Shown here: one piece after another, positions 16,584 to 25,134 of the stretch
How positions within the stretch are numbered: position 1 is the first letter of the stretch
Layout of the letters: every line of letters starts with the position of its first letter
DNA from: CAIZGX01 sp044371675
Lineage (GTDB): Bacteria; Bacteroidota; Bacteroidia; Flavobacteriales_D; Sanyastnellaceae
Assembly: GCA_044371675.1 (NCBI GenBank)
Contig: JBILTF010000008.1
Coordinates: forward strand, 1 to 41,604
Length of the DNA stretch: 41,604 nucleotides
Direction: 5' to 3'
Made by a program: the position numbers and the translations under genes
Notes under the pieces: generated by a model
What the model was told of the DNA's origin: nothing
Databases searched by the model: none
The model's input: only the letters and a program-made list of their open reading frames with translations

Positions 16584-16613
16584 CGAATATAACATTTTTG
16601 AGCATGCACGCAA
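16584..16613 (-). promoter_or_regulatory. Promoter of the DUF2795-dCMP deaminase-rnpA run
   Basis: On the minus strand TTG (16613-16611) is followed after 19 bp by TATATTCG (16591-16584), a one-base variant of TAnnTTTG. The same TAnnTTCG form occurs before leuS, clpP and pyrH. The predicted start of transcription is about 25 bp before the ATG at 16551. Confidence 0.45.
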
Positions 16614-16620
16614 GAAATGA

Positions 16621-17643
16621 TTATTTCGTGAGCTTAGGCATGCGACCCTTCTTATATACGTTGCGGATTACAGGCGTTTTCTTACGTAGTTCTTTTTGCT
16701 CTTCTTCACTTAAATGAGTAATGTTTTGACACTCTTCAGAGCAGCAATTCTCGTATTTCTCTTTGCATGAGTTGCACTGAATGAATAGAATGTGACAACC
16801 CAAGTTCAAACAATTCGTATGATGATCGAAGGGATCTCCGCACTGGTGGCAAGTTGCGATAATGTCATCAGAGATTCTTTCCGCAAGGCGTTCATCGAAT
16901 ACAAAATTCACCCCTTTGAATTTAATATCTAGGTTATTTGCTTTGGCGTCGCGAGCGTATTTAATGATTCCCCCTTCGAGGTGATAGACATTTTCGAACC
17001 CCTTGTGTTTCATGTAAGCCGAAGCTTTTTCACAACGAATTCCGCCAGTGCAATACATGAGCACCTTCTTGTCTTTGTCGTTTTGAAGAATATCTTCAAC
17101 AATGTGCAGCTCCTCCCGGAAGGTGTCAACGTCCGGACAAATTGCGCCCTCGAAATGCCCCACTTCACTTTCGTAGTGATTACGCATGTCTACAACTACG
17201 GTATTTGGATCCGAGAGTTGTTGATTCCACTCATCTGCGTTCAAGTATTTTCCGGTGTTCGACGGATCGAAATTGGGATCTTCAATGCCGTCTGCAACGA
17301 TTTTATTGCGAAGTTTTACCTTTAATGCATAGAACGATTTTCCTTCGTCTACTGCGGTGTTCAGACGAATACCATTTAGGAAATCGATTGTGAAAAGATC
17401 CTTTACAAAAGCCTCGAAATTTTCTGTTGGAACAGAAATCTGCGCATTAATTCCTTCAGATGCAATGTAGGTTCTGCCGAGAACCCCAAGGTCGTTCCAA
17501 CGTGCGAAAAGCCCGTCGCGAAAGCCTTGTGAATCTTCAATCTGATGGTATTTGTAAAATGATACTGTTGTTCGCGGAGTGCTGTCTGCGAGCATACGTT
17601 GGCGCAGGACGCGCTTGTCTTCGGTGTTGTGTAGTTTTGTCAT
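16621..17643 (-). CDS. trhO: tRNA uridine(34) hydroxylase (rhodanese family)
   Basis: The product has 340 residues, the usual TrhO (YceA) length. TrhO makes 5-hydroxyuridine at position 34 of tRNA in an oxygen-dependent reaction. An N-terminal acylphosphatase-like domain ('VSFYKYHQI', 'ASEGINAQIS') is followed by a rhodanese domain with the active-site loop 'CTGGIRCEKA', and then by a Cys-rich tail ('CHQCGDPFDHHTNCLN', 'CNSCKEKYENCC') that looks metal-binding. The downstream DUF2795 gene has its own promoter that overlaps the end of this gene region. It has its own promoter within the dusB 3' end. With mnmG and dusB it makes three tRNA-modification genes in the window. Confidence 0.95.
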   Translation of the reverse strand: MTKLHNTEDKRVLRQRMLADSTPRTTVSFYKYHQIEDSQGFRDGLFARWNDLGVLGRTYIASEGINAQISVPTENFEAFVKDLFTIDFLNGIRLNTAVDEGKSFYALKVKLRNKIVADGIEDPNFDPSNTGKYLNADEWNQQLSDPNTVVVDMRNHYESEVGHFEGAICPDVDTFREELHIVEDILQNDKDKKVLMYCTGGIRCEKASAYMKHKGFENVYHLEGGIIKYARDAKANNLDIKFKGVNFVFDERLAERISDDIIATCHQCGDPFDHHTNCLNLGCHILFIQCNSCKEKYENCCSEECQNITHLSEEEQKELRKKTPVIRNVYKKGRMPKLTK

Positions 17644-17673
17644 CTGAACAAGTATAGATTATTCTAGATGTTG

Positions 17674-17701
17674 CAAAGTTAATCCTGAATTTAGATTTCA
17701 A
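17674..17701 (-). promoter_or_regulatory. Promoter of trhO
   Basis: On the minus strand TTG (17701-17699) and TAACTTTG (17681-17674) are 17 bp apart, a full consensus match. The -33 part lies inside the last codons of dusB. The ATG of trhO lies 30 bp downstream of the -7 element. Confidence 0.65.
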
Positions 17702-18668
17702 ACTGAGTGATGTCATCTAATTTTCTCCGAATAAAATCGATGTCCATAGAGGTTACCAATTCCATTCGATAAGGTTTGAAGTTTGGAATTCCTTTGAAAT
17801 AATTGGTGTAGTGACGTCTCATTTCGAGCACACCTAATTTCTCTCCTTTCCAACGAAGGGAAAATTCGAAATGACTCTTACATGCTTCAACCCGTTCAGC
17901 AATGGTTGGTGGCGGAAGCAATTCTTGTGTTTTGAAGTAGTGCTTTATTTCGCGGAATATCCAAGGGTATCCGATACTTGCTCGGCCAACCATGATTCCG
18001 TCTACCCCGTATTTGTTTTTGTATTCCCACGCTTTTTCAGGAGAGTCGATATCACCGTTACCGAAGATGGGAATATGAATGCGAGGGTTCTCTTTAATCT
18101 TCGCAATAAGCTCCCAGTTGGCCTCACCCTTGTACATCTGCACTCGCGTTCTTCCGTGAACCGTTAGGGCTTGAATACCGATGTCTTGAAGTCTTTCAGC
18201 AACCTCTTCAATGTTCTTTGAACCTTCATCCCATCCTAAACGTGTTTTAACGGTAACGGGAAGTGTGGTGGCGTTTACAACCGCTTTTGTCATAGCGACC
18301 ATTTTCGGAATATTCTGCAGAATGCCTGCCCCGGCGCCCTTGCAGGTTACTTTAGAAACGGGACATCCGTAATTAATGTCTAATAAGTTAGGGTTCACCG
18401 ATTCGATTATTTCGGCGCATTTCACCATAGACTCAATTTCACTTCCAAATATTTGAACACCAATAGGCCGTTCATACTCGAAAATATCGAGCTTCATTCT
18501 ACTTTTTACTGCATCGCGAATAAGTCCTTCGCTACTGATAAATTCAGTGTACATTAAATCCACCCCCTGTTCTTTGCAGACCATGCGGAAAGGCGGATCG
18601 CTCACATCTTCCATGGGAGCGAGCAGCAACGGAAATTCAGGAAGTTCGATATCACCAATCTTTACCAC
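17691..18668 (-). CDS. dusB: tRNA-dihydrouridine synthase (DusB-like)
   Basis: The product has 325 residues. Dus enzymes are FMN proteins that reduce uridine in tRNA using NADPH. The TIM-barrel motifs are in order: 'LLAPMEDVSDPPFR', 'IQIFGSE'-type 'VQIFGSE', 'DINYGCPVSKVTCKGAGAGIL' with the catalytic Cys, 'VKTRLGWD', 'LTVHGRTR', 'IPIFGNGDI' and 'GIMVGRASIGYPWIF'. The C-terminal helical tRNA-binding part includes 'MRRHYTNYFKGI'. The overall pattern fits DusB best. It starts 10 bp after the frr stop, so it is the last gene of pyrH-frr-dusB. Confidence 0.94.
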   Translation of the reverse strand: MVKIGDIELPEFPLLLAPMEDVSDPPFRMVCKEQGVDLMYTEFISSEGLIRDAVKSRMKLDIFEYERPIGVQIFGSEIESMVKCAEIIESVNPNLLDINYGCPVSKVTCKGAGAGILQNIPKMVAMTKAVVNATTLPVTVKTRLGWDEGSKNIEEVAERLQDIGIQALTVHGRTRVQMYKGEANWELIAKIKENPRIHIPIFGNGDIDSPEKAWEYKNKYGVDGIMVGRASIGYPWIFREIKHYFKTQELLPPPTIAERVEACKSHFEFSLRWKGEKLGVLEMRRHYTNYFKGIPNFKPYRMELVTSMDIDFIRRKLDDITQFEI

Positions 18669-18678
18669 ATGCTTGGGT

Positions 18679-19242
18679 TTAGATGGACATAATATCTTTG
18701 TCTTTCGCGGCTAAGACTTCGTCTACTTTTTTGTTGAACTTGTCTGTAAGTTCTTGAACTTTTGATTCACCAGTTTTCGCTTCGTCTTCAGGAAGTCCGT
18801 CTTTCTGAGCTTGCTTAATGAAATCTAACGCCTCTTTGCGAGCCGTGCGAATTCCAACACGAGCGTTCTCACCTTCTGAATGTGCGCGCTTCGACAAATC
18901 GCGACGACGTTCTTCAGTAAGCATAGGAACAGCAATCATAATTACATCGCCGTTGTTCTGCGGATTCAAACCAAGGTTTGCTTCCATAATTCCTTTCGAG
19001 ATGGCGGTTAACATGCCTTTTTCCCAGGGCTGAACATTGAGTGTTCGCGCATCTGGAGTGGTAACGTTAGCCACGTTTTTTAACGGCGTCATGGTGCCGT
19101 AGTAGTCTACGCGCACGCCATCTAACATAACAGGGCTTGCTTTACCAGCGCGCACTTTATTCAATTCGTTTTCTAGGTGAGTAATGGTTTTACTCATTGA
19201 ATCAGCGGCCTCGTCGAGTGCCATTTTAACTTCTTCAGACAT
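18679..19242 (-). CDS. frr: Ribosome recycling factor
   Basis: The product has 187 residues, the standard size. RRF works with EF-G to split the post-termination ribosome complex. The conserved 'NKVRAGKASPVMLDGVRVDYYG', 'NVTTPDARTLNVQPWEKGM' and 'PMLTEERRRDLSKRAHSEGENARVGIRTARKEA' segments are all present. It follows pyrH by 14 bp, the pyrH-frr pairing found in most bacteria, and precedes dusB by 10 bp. Confidence 0.97.
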   Translation of the reverse strand: MSEEVKMALDEAADSMSKTITHLENELNKVRAGKASPVMLDGVRVDYYGTMTPLKNVANVTTPDARTLNVQPWEKGMLTAISKGIMEANLGLNPQNNGDVIMIAVPMLTEERRRDLSKRAHSEGENARVGIRTARKEALDFIKQAQKDGLPEDEAKTGESKVQELTDKFNKKVDEVLAAKDKDIMSI

Positions 19243-19256
19243 ACTCTTGTTATGCT

Positions 19257-19964
19257 TTAAAATTCTACTTTGGTTCCAATGTTTTCGCCAGAAACTAAAT
19301 TCAGAAGGTTACCCTCCTTGTTCATATCGAAAATGATAATAGGCAATTTATTTTCGTTGCAAAGAGTGAATGCGGTCATATCCATAACATTCAATCCTTT
19401 TTCATATACTTCGTTGAAAGTAACGGTTTCATACTTTGTAGCGGTAGGATCTTTCTCTGGATCTGCAGTGTAGATGCCGTCTACGCGCGTTCCTTTCAAA
19501 ACCACATCTGCTTCAATTTCAATGGCACGAAGTGACGCTGCTGTATCTGTTGTGAAGAAAGGATTTCCTGTTCCCGCTCCGAAAATGACTACACGATTTT
19601 TTTCTAAATGTCTTACCGCTCTTCTCTTGATGAAGGGCTCGCAAATTTGTTTCATTTCAATGGCGCTTTGCAAACGTGTAGGAACATGTGCAGATTCTAA
19701 TGCACTTTGAAGTGCCATGCTGTTGATCATGGTTGCTAACATGCCCATGTAATCGCCTTGCGTTCGCTCCATTCCACCTTGTTCCGCTTGAACTCCACGG
19801 AAGATGTTTCCGCCACCAATAACTATAGCGACTTCAACCCCTTGTTCCCAAACAGCTTTAATTTCTTGCGCGTATTGCATGATGCGTACGTTGTCAATTC
19901 CGAACTGTTTGTCGCCCATTAAGGCTTCACCACTTAATTTTAGAAGAATGCGTTGGTATTTCAT
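19257..19964 (-). CDS. pyrH: UMP kinase
   Basis: The product has 235 residues. It phosphorylates UMP to UDP in pyrimidine nucleotide synthesis, as the amino-acid-kinase fold type found in bacteria. 'LLKLSGEALMG', 'IVIGGGNIFRG', 'GDYMGMLATMINSMALQSALE' and 'GTGNPFFTTDTAASLRA' are characteristic, as is 'LKGTRVDGIYTADP'. A TAACTTCG element (19978-19971) sits only 6 bp before the ATG, which would give a nearly leaderless message. It is divergent from leuS across 65 bp and leads the pyrH-frr-dusB run. Confidence 0.97.
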   Translation of the reverse strand: MKYQRILLKLSGEALMGDKQFGIDNVRIMQYAQEIKAVWEQGVEVAIVIGGGNIFRGVQAEQGGMERTQGDYMGMLATMINSMALQSALESAHVPTRLQSAIEMKQICEPFIKRRAVRHLEKNRVVIFGAGTGNPFFTTDTAASLRAIEIEADVVLKGTRVDGIYTADPEKDPTATKYETVTFNEVYEKGLNVMDMTAFTLCNENKLPIIIFDMNKEGNLLNLVSGENIGTKVEF

Positions 19965-20029
19965 ACTTCGCGAAGTTAGTGAATTAGGTCATTCTGCGCC
20001 CTATCTTCGCAAACGATTCTACACGATTT

Positions 20030-22837
20030 ATGGAATACGATTTTAGAAATATTGAAGCAAATTGGCGCAAGAAATGGGCCCATGACGAGTCTTACAAAGT
20101 AACCGAAGACCCGAATAAGAAGAAATTTTATGTCTTGGACATGTTCCCGTATCCAAGCGGGGCAGGGCTTCACGTGGGCCATCCACTGGGTTATATCGCA
20201 TCTGACATTTATGCGCGATACATGCGTCACAAAGGATACAATGTGTTGCATCCGATGGGCTACGATTCATTCGGACTTCCAGCAGAGCAATACGCAATTC
20301 TAACCGGACAGCATCCTGCGAAAACGACAGAACAAAACATTGCGCGCTACCGCGAGCAGCTCGATAAAATTGGCTTTTCATACGATTGGAGTAGAGAGGT
20401 GAGAACCAGCTCTCCAGAATATTACAAGTGGACACAATGGATTTTCGGATTGTTGTTGAACGCTTGGTATGATTTAGAAACGAACAAGACTCGACCTATT
20501 TCCGAGTTAATTGCGAAGTTTGAAGAGAACGGTTCATACGGCGTGAATGCGCACATGGACGAAGATTGGTGGAAGACTTATTTGTTGGAAACCGATCATA
20601 TTTTCTCTGCTCATTTCGAAGGAGAATTTACCGACACCGATTGGAAAAGCATGAGCGAAGCGCAAAAGGAAGCGCTGCTTATGAATTACCGAGTTGCTTA
20701 TTTGGCAGACTCTCTTGTGAATTGGTGTCCGGCTTTGGGAACCGTTTTAGCGAACGACGAGATTAAAGACGGCGTGAGTGAGCGCGGTGGACATGCCGTT
20801 GAGCAAAAGAAAATGCGTCAATGGAGTATGCGTATTTCGGCCTATTCGGAACGATTGATTTCCGATTTAGACACGATAGATTGGCCCGATAACATTAAAG
20901 AAATTCAACGCAACTGGATCGGAAAATCTTCCGGAGCACGCGTTCGTTTTCAGGCAGAAAAAGAAGTAACGATTGAAGTGTTTACGACACGTCCGGATAC
21001 ATTATACGGCGTGTCATTTTTAACACTAGCTCCTGAACATGAAAGCGTGGAAGTGTTGACAACAAAGGAACAGCACGATGCTGTGATGGAATATGTTGCG
21101 AACTCTAAGTTGAAGACAGAACGCGAGCGCATGGCCGAGAAAAAAATCTCAGGTGTGTTCACGGGAAGTTACGCGATGCACCCTTTGACAGGAGAGCAAA
21201 TTCCAGTTTGGATTGGCGATTATGTGCTTGCAGGATATGGAACTGGAGCGGTTATGGCTGTTCCAGCAGGAGATCAGCGCGATTATGATTTCGCGAAGCA
21301 TTTCAACCTAGAAATAAAAAATATTTTTGCTGAATCTGATTTGTCAGAGAAGGCAGAAACCTCAAAAGATGCGCTGTTAGCGAATTCAGATTTCTTAAAC
21401 GGAATGAATTACTACACTGCATTTGACGAGGTGTGTGAACGTTTGATGGAATTAGGAGCAGGAGAAAAGAGAGTGAACTATAGACTTCGCGACGCGGTGT
21501 TTAGTCGTCAGCGTTATTGGGGAGAGCCCTTCCCGATTTATTATGAAAACGGAATTCCGCGCCTGATAAATACGGAAGAACTTCCAACTGAATTACCTGA
21601 CGTAGACGCCTATCTTCCTACGGAATCAGGCGAACCACCGTTGGCGCGTGCGACGAATTGGGAAAGAAACGGCATGCCCATGGAGTGTAACACCATGCCA
21701 GGTTGGGCAGGATCATCTTGGTATTTCTTGCGTTACATGGACCCGAATAATCATTCGGTTTTTGCGTCGGAAGAGCGCATAAAATATTGGGGTCAAGTAG
21801 ACTTATACATGGGAGGTGCCGAGCACGCAACCGGACACTTATTGTATTCTCGTTTTTGGACGAAAGTGTTGTTCGACTTGGGATACATTCCGTTCAACGA
21901 GCCATTTAAAAAGATGATTAACCAAGGAATGATTCTTGGTCGTAGCAGCTTCGTTTATCGCATTAAAGACAGCAACACATTCATTTCCTTCGAACGAAGA
22001 AAAGAGTTTGAAACACAGCGTTTGTATGCAGACATTTCATTGGTTGACAATGATAAATTGAATATTGAAGGATTTAAGAATTGGCTTCCAGAATATGCGA
22101 ACGCAGAATTCATGTTGAATGAAAACGGCGAGTACACCTGCGGTTGGGAAGTTGAGAAAATGTCGAAGTCGAAGTACAACGTTCAAACTCCGGATGAGTT
22201 AATTGAGAAGTTCGGCGCAGACACCTTGCGTTGCTACGAAATGTTCTTAGGCCCAGTTGAGCAAAGTAAACCGTGGGATACTAAAGGTATTAATGGGGTG
22301 CACAATTTCTTGCGTCGCTTTCATCGTTTGTTCATGGAAAACGAAACGTTTTCTGTTTCATCGGAAGAGGCAACAGCGGCAGAAATGCGAGTGGTTCACA
22401 AGACCATTAAAAAGATCACCGAAGACCTGGAGCGTTTCTCGTGGAACACCGTTGTTAGTGCTTGCATGATTGCGACCAACGAATTGACAGACCTGAAATG
22501 CAACAAGCGTCAGGCGTTAGAGCCTTTGGTTGTTTTGCTTTCTCCGTATGCCCCTCACTTGGCTGAAGAGCTTTGGAAGAACTTGGGTCATTCTACTTCA
22601 GTCATGAATGAATCGTGGCCTGTGGCTGAGAACAAGTATTTGGAAGACAATAACTTCGAATATCCAGTTTCTTTCAACGGAAAAACAAGGTTCTTTTTGT
22701 CGCTGCCTGTGACGTTAAGTGCTGCAGATGTTGAGGCGCAGGTTATGGCGCACGAAAGCACTACGAAGTATTTGGAAGGAAAAAGTCCGAAAAAGATTAT
22801 TGTTGTTCCAAAACGTATTGTGAATGTAGTTATGTAG
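20030..22837 (+). CDS. leuS: Leucyl-tRNA synthetase
   Basis: The product has 935 residues, long because of insertions usual in Bacteroidota LeuS. It charges tRNA-Leu. The HIGH-type motif is in 'FPYPSGAGLHVGHPLGY' near the N-terminus and 'KMSKSKYN' lies at about 710. The editing (CP1) domain shows 'TTRPDTLYG' and 'VPAGDQRDYDF'. Between 'ARYREQLDKIGFSYDW' and 'VNWCPALGTVLANDE' there is an insertion of about 60-70 residues, and another lies just before KMSKS; both are, as I recall, normal for this phylum. A TATCTTCG element (20002-20009) lies 20 bp before the ATG. Confidence 0.97.
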   Translation: MEYDFRNIEANWRKKWAHDESYKVTEDPNKKKFYVLDMFPYPSGAGLHVGHPLGYIASDIYARYMRHKGYNVLHPMGYDSFGLPAEQYAILTGQHPAKTTEQNIARYREQLDKIGFSYDWSREVRTSSPEYYKWTQWIFGLLLNAWYDLETNKTRPISELIAKFEENGSYGVNAHMDEDWWKTYLLETDHIFSAHFEGEFTDTDWKSMSEAQKEALLMNYRVAYLADSLVNWCPALGTVLANDEIKDGVSERGGHAVEQKKMRQWSMRISAYSERLISDLDTIDWPDNIKEIQRNWIGKSSGARVRFQAEKEVTIEVFTTRPDTLYGVSFLTLAPEHESVEVLTTKEQHDAVMEYVANSKLKTERERMAEKKISGVFTGSYAMHPLTGEQIPVWIGDYVLAGYGTGAVMAVPAGDQRDYDFAKHFNLEIKNIFAESDLSEKAETSKDALLANSDFLNGMNYYTAFDEVCERLMELGAGEKRVNYRLRDAVFSRQRYWGEPFPIYYENGIPRLINTEELPTELPDVDAYLPTESGEPPLARATNWERNGMPMECNTMPGWAGSSWYFLRYMDPNNHSVFASEERIKYWGQVDLYMGGAEHATGHLLYSRFWTKVLFDLGYIPFNEPFKKMINQGMILGRSSFVYRIKDSNTFISFERRKEFETQRLYADISLVDNDKLNIEGFKNWLPEYANAEFMLNENGEYTCGWEVEKMSKSKYNVQTPDELIEKFGADTLRCYEMFLGPVEQSKPWDTKGINGVHNFLRRFHRLFMENETFSVSSEEATAAEMRVVHKTIKKITEDLERFSWNTVVSACMIATNELTDLKCNKRQALEPLVVLLSPYAPHLAEELWKNLGHSTSVMNESWPVAENKYLEDNNFEYPVSFNGKTRFFLSLPVTLSAADVEAQVMAHESTTKYLEGKSPKKIIVVPKRIVNVVM

Positions 22838-22848
22838 CACTACCTTTG
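22818..22848 (+). promoter_or_regulatory. Promoter of dnaG with overlapping dyad
   Basis: TTG (22818-22820) is followed after 20 bp by TACCTTTG (22841-22848). The -7 element lies in a perfect inverted repeat ACTACC-TTT-GGTAGT (22839-22853). The dnaG ATG is only 8 bp past the -7 element, so the transcript would have almost no leader. Confidence 0.6.
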
Positions 22849-22856
22849 GTAGTCCC

Positions 22857-24827
22857 ATGATTTCCCGTTCCACCATAGATCGAATTTTTCAGGCCATTCT
22901 TATTGAAGATGTGGTTGGAGAGTTTGTTCATTTGAAAAAAAGTGGATCTTCTTATCGTGGTCTTTCTCCGTTTGTGAATGAAAAAACGCCGAGTTTTTTC
23001 GTTGTTCCAGCGAAAGGTATTTATAAAGATTTCAGTTCTGGAAAAGGTGGAAACGCGATTGATTTTCTCATGCAGCATGAGAAGCTTACCTACCCGGAAG
23101 CCTTACGCTGGTTGGCCAACAGGTACAACATTGAGATTGAAGAAGAGAGTCAGACCGAAGAACAAAAAGCTGAAAAGAGCGAACGCGAACAACTCTCTGT
23201 TGTTACAGATTTCGCCAACAAGTATTTTCAAGATCAGATGTACAATTCGGAAATGGGAAGAGCCATAGGGCTTTCTTATTTCGAATCGCGCGGATTTCGT
23301 GAAGACACGCTGAAGAAATTTCAGTTGGGCTATTGTCCAGACGGATGGGACAAGATGTCTCAAGCGGCCTTGTCCGCAGGGCATTCGTTAACTTATTTGT
23401 TGAAGACCGGCTTAACCCGCGAGAAGGACGGTTCGCCGTATGACTTCTTCCGTGGAAGGGTGATGTTCCCTATTCATAATGTGAGTGGAAAAGTGATTGC
23501 CTTTGGTGGAAGAACACTGAAAGCAGAGAAGGACATTGCGAAATATTTCAACAGCCCGGAAAGCGACCTTTATCACAAGTCGAACACCTTGTACGGCCTG
23601 CACCTCGCGAAGAATGCGATGGTGAAGGAAGACAATTGTTTTTTGGTTGAAGGGTATACAGACGTGATTGCGCTTCACCAAGCGGGCGTTGAGAACGTGG
23701 TTGCGAGTAGCGGAACAAGTTTGACCGAAGGACAGATTCGTTTGATTCGTCGATTTACACAGAACATTACGATTTTATATGACGGAGATAAAGCTGGAAT
23801 TAAAGCGAGTTTCCGAGGTATTGACATGATATTGAAGGAAGGGTTGAACGTTCGCGTATCAACATTTCCAGATGGAGACGATCCGGATAGTTATTCTAGA
23901 AAGCACAGCAGCGAAGAGATTCAGCTGTACGTAAAGGAAAACGCAAAGGATTTTATTCGGTATAAAACGGCTTTGCTTCTTGAAGAAGTAGGAAATGATC
24001 CCATTAAAAAAGCTGGATTAATTCGCGGAATTGTGGATAGTATTGCGCTGATTCCGGACGCCATTAAGCGTTCGGTATTCGTCCAAGATTGCTCGCAGAT
24101 TATGGGCATAGGAGAGTCTGTTCTTTTCCTCGAGTTGAACAAATCTCTTCAAGAAAATTTAAAGAAAGGCCCGGTAAAACCAACTTCTTCGGAAGATGGA
24201 GGTGTTCACCCAACCACTGAAGCGCCCGTCCCAACTCCATTTGACGAAACCACACCACGTCTAGACTCACTGAATGCCGAGGCGCAAGAGAGAGATTTCA
24301 TGCGCATTTTGTTGATGTATGGCGAGTATGAAATGCCCATTGAAATAGTGAATGAAGAAGGTAAGAGAGAAGTTATTCATTTATCTGTTGCCGATTATTT
24401 AATTGGAAATCTTGAGCATGACTTCATGACGCTTCAGTGCGAGGTTTATTCGAAAATGCTGAAGGAGTATTTGGAATTGGTGAAGGACAATCAGATGCCG
24501 AGTCATCACAATTTTACTTCTCATGAGGAAGAGAGTGTGCGAAGCGAAGCGGTAAACGTATTAACCACGCGTCATCAGATAAGTGAGAATTGGAAAACGA
24601 AGCACGGCATACTAACTGAATCTGAGGAGTACGTCATAGGAAAGGCAGCGAAAGATTGTCTATTTCGCATGAAAATGCGGCACGTACAAATAGCATCAAA
24701 GGCCATTGAATCTCAATTGGAAGTTGAATCCAACGAAGATGAAACCATGATTTTATTGGCGGAAAAGAAAAGATTGGATGAGGTACGCAAGCAATTAGCA
24801 GATAATTTTGGAACAGTGGTTTTATAA
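22857..24827 (+). CDS. dnaG: DNA primase, zinc ligands of the N-terminal domain missing
   Basis: The product has 656 residues. DnaG makes the RNA primers for replication with the DnaB helicase. The N-terminal zinc-binding domain is recognisable by 'GLSPFVNEKTPSFFVVPAKGIYKDFSSGKGG', but the four Cys/His ligands of Escherichia coli DnaG (C40, H43, C61, C64) are replaced by Ser37, Val40, Asp58 and Ser61. The TOPRIM catalytic core is intact: 'LVEGYTDVIALHQ' (Glu) and 'ILYDGDKAG' (Asp-x-Asp). The C-terminal third, expected to bind DnaB, is Glu-rich and less conserved, after a Pro/Thr-rich linker at about 440-475. The start is 19 bp after the leuS stop. Confidence 0.95.
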   Translation: MISRSTIDRIFQAILIEDVVGEFVHLKKSGSSYRGLSPFVNEKTPSFFVVPAKGIYKDFSSGKGGNAIDFLMQHEKLTYPEALRWLANRYNIEIEEESQTEEQKAEKSEREQLSVVTDFANKYFQDQMYNSEMGRAIGLSYFESRGFREDTLKKFQLGYCPDGWDKMSQAALSAGHSLTYLLKTGLTREKDGSPYDFFRGRVMFPIHNVSGKVIAFGGRTLKAEKDIAKYFNSPESDLYHKSNTLYGLHLAKNAMVKEDNCFLVEGYTDVIALHQAGVENVVASSGTSLTEGQIRLIRRFTQNITILYDGDKAGIKASFRGIDMILKEGLNVRVSTFPDGDDPDSYSRKHSSEEIQLYVKENAKDFIRYKTALLLEEVGNDPIKKAGLIRGIVDSIALIPDAIKRSVFVQDCSQIMGIGESVLFLELNKSLQENLKKGPVKPTSSEDGGVHPTTEAPVPTPFDETTPRLDSLNAEAQERDFMRILLMYGEYEMPIEIVNEEGKREVIHLSVADYLIGNLEHDFMTLQCEVYSKMLKEYLELVKDNQMPSHHNFTSHEEESVRSEAVNVLTTRHQISENWKTKHGILTESEEYVIGKAAKDCLFRMKMRHVQIASKAIESQLEVESNEDETMILLAEKKRLDEVRKQLADNFGTVVL

Positions 24828-24836
24828 AAGAAGAAA

Positions 24837-25061
24837 ATGGAAAAAGCGATAAGATACCCAATGCCAGGAGAGCGCTGGAAGCATTACAAAGGTGGTGTTT
24901 ATGAGGTTGTTACTTTAGCGAATCACAGTGAGACAAAAGAGGCGTTGGTTATCTATAAATCAATCCCATTTGGATCGATATATGCCCGTCCGCTTGCCAT
25001 GTGGGAAGACGAGTGTGAGCTTGGACGAATTAAGTTCAAGCGGTTCGAGTGTATTGAATAA
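24837..25061 (+). CDS. DUF1653-family small protein
   Basis: The product has 74 residues. The pattern 'GERWKHYKGGVYEVVTLANHSETKEALVIYKSI', then 'IYARPLAMWEDE', is that of DUF1653, a small family of cytoplasmic proteins that looks like a beta-barrel domain. The biochemical role is unknown. It starts 9 bp after the dnaG stop and so is probably co-transcribed with it; clpP follows 73 bp further on. Confidence 0.85.
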   Translation: MEKAIRYPMPGERWKHYKGGVYEVVTLANHSETKEALVIYKSIPFGSIYARPLAMWEDECELGRIKFKRFECIE

Positions 25062-25134
25062 GTTGAAAAGTCTAACGTCTGAAGTCGAGGTTTTCAATTG
25101 AAAACTGCTGTATCTTCGACACAAATATTACTCT

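Noticed and set aside
20400..20720. Unusual insertion in LeuS as a possible extra domain
   Set aside because: As I recall, LeuS of Bacteroidota commonly carries this insertion, so it is not specific to this organism.
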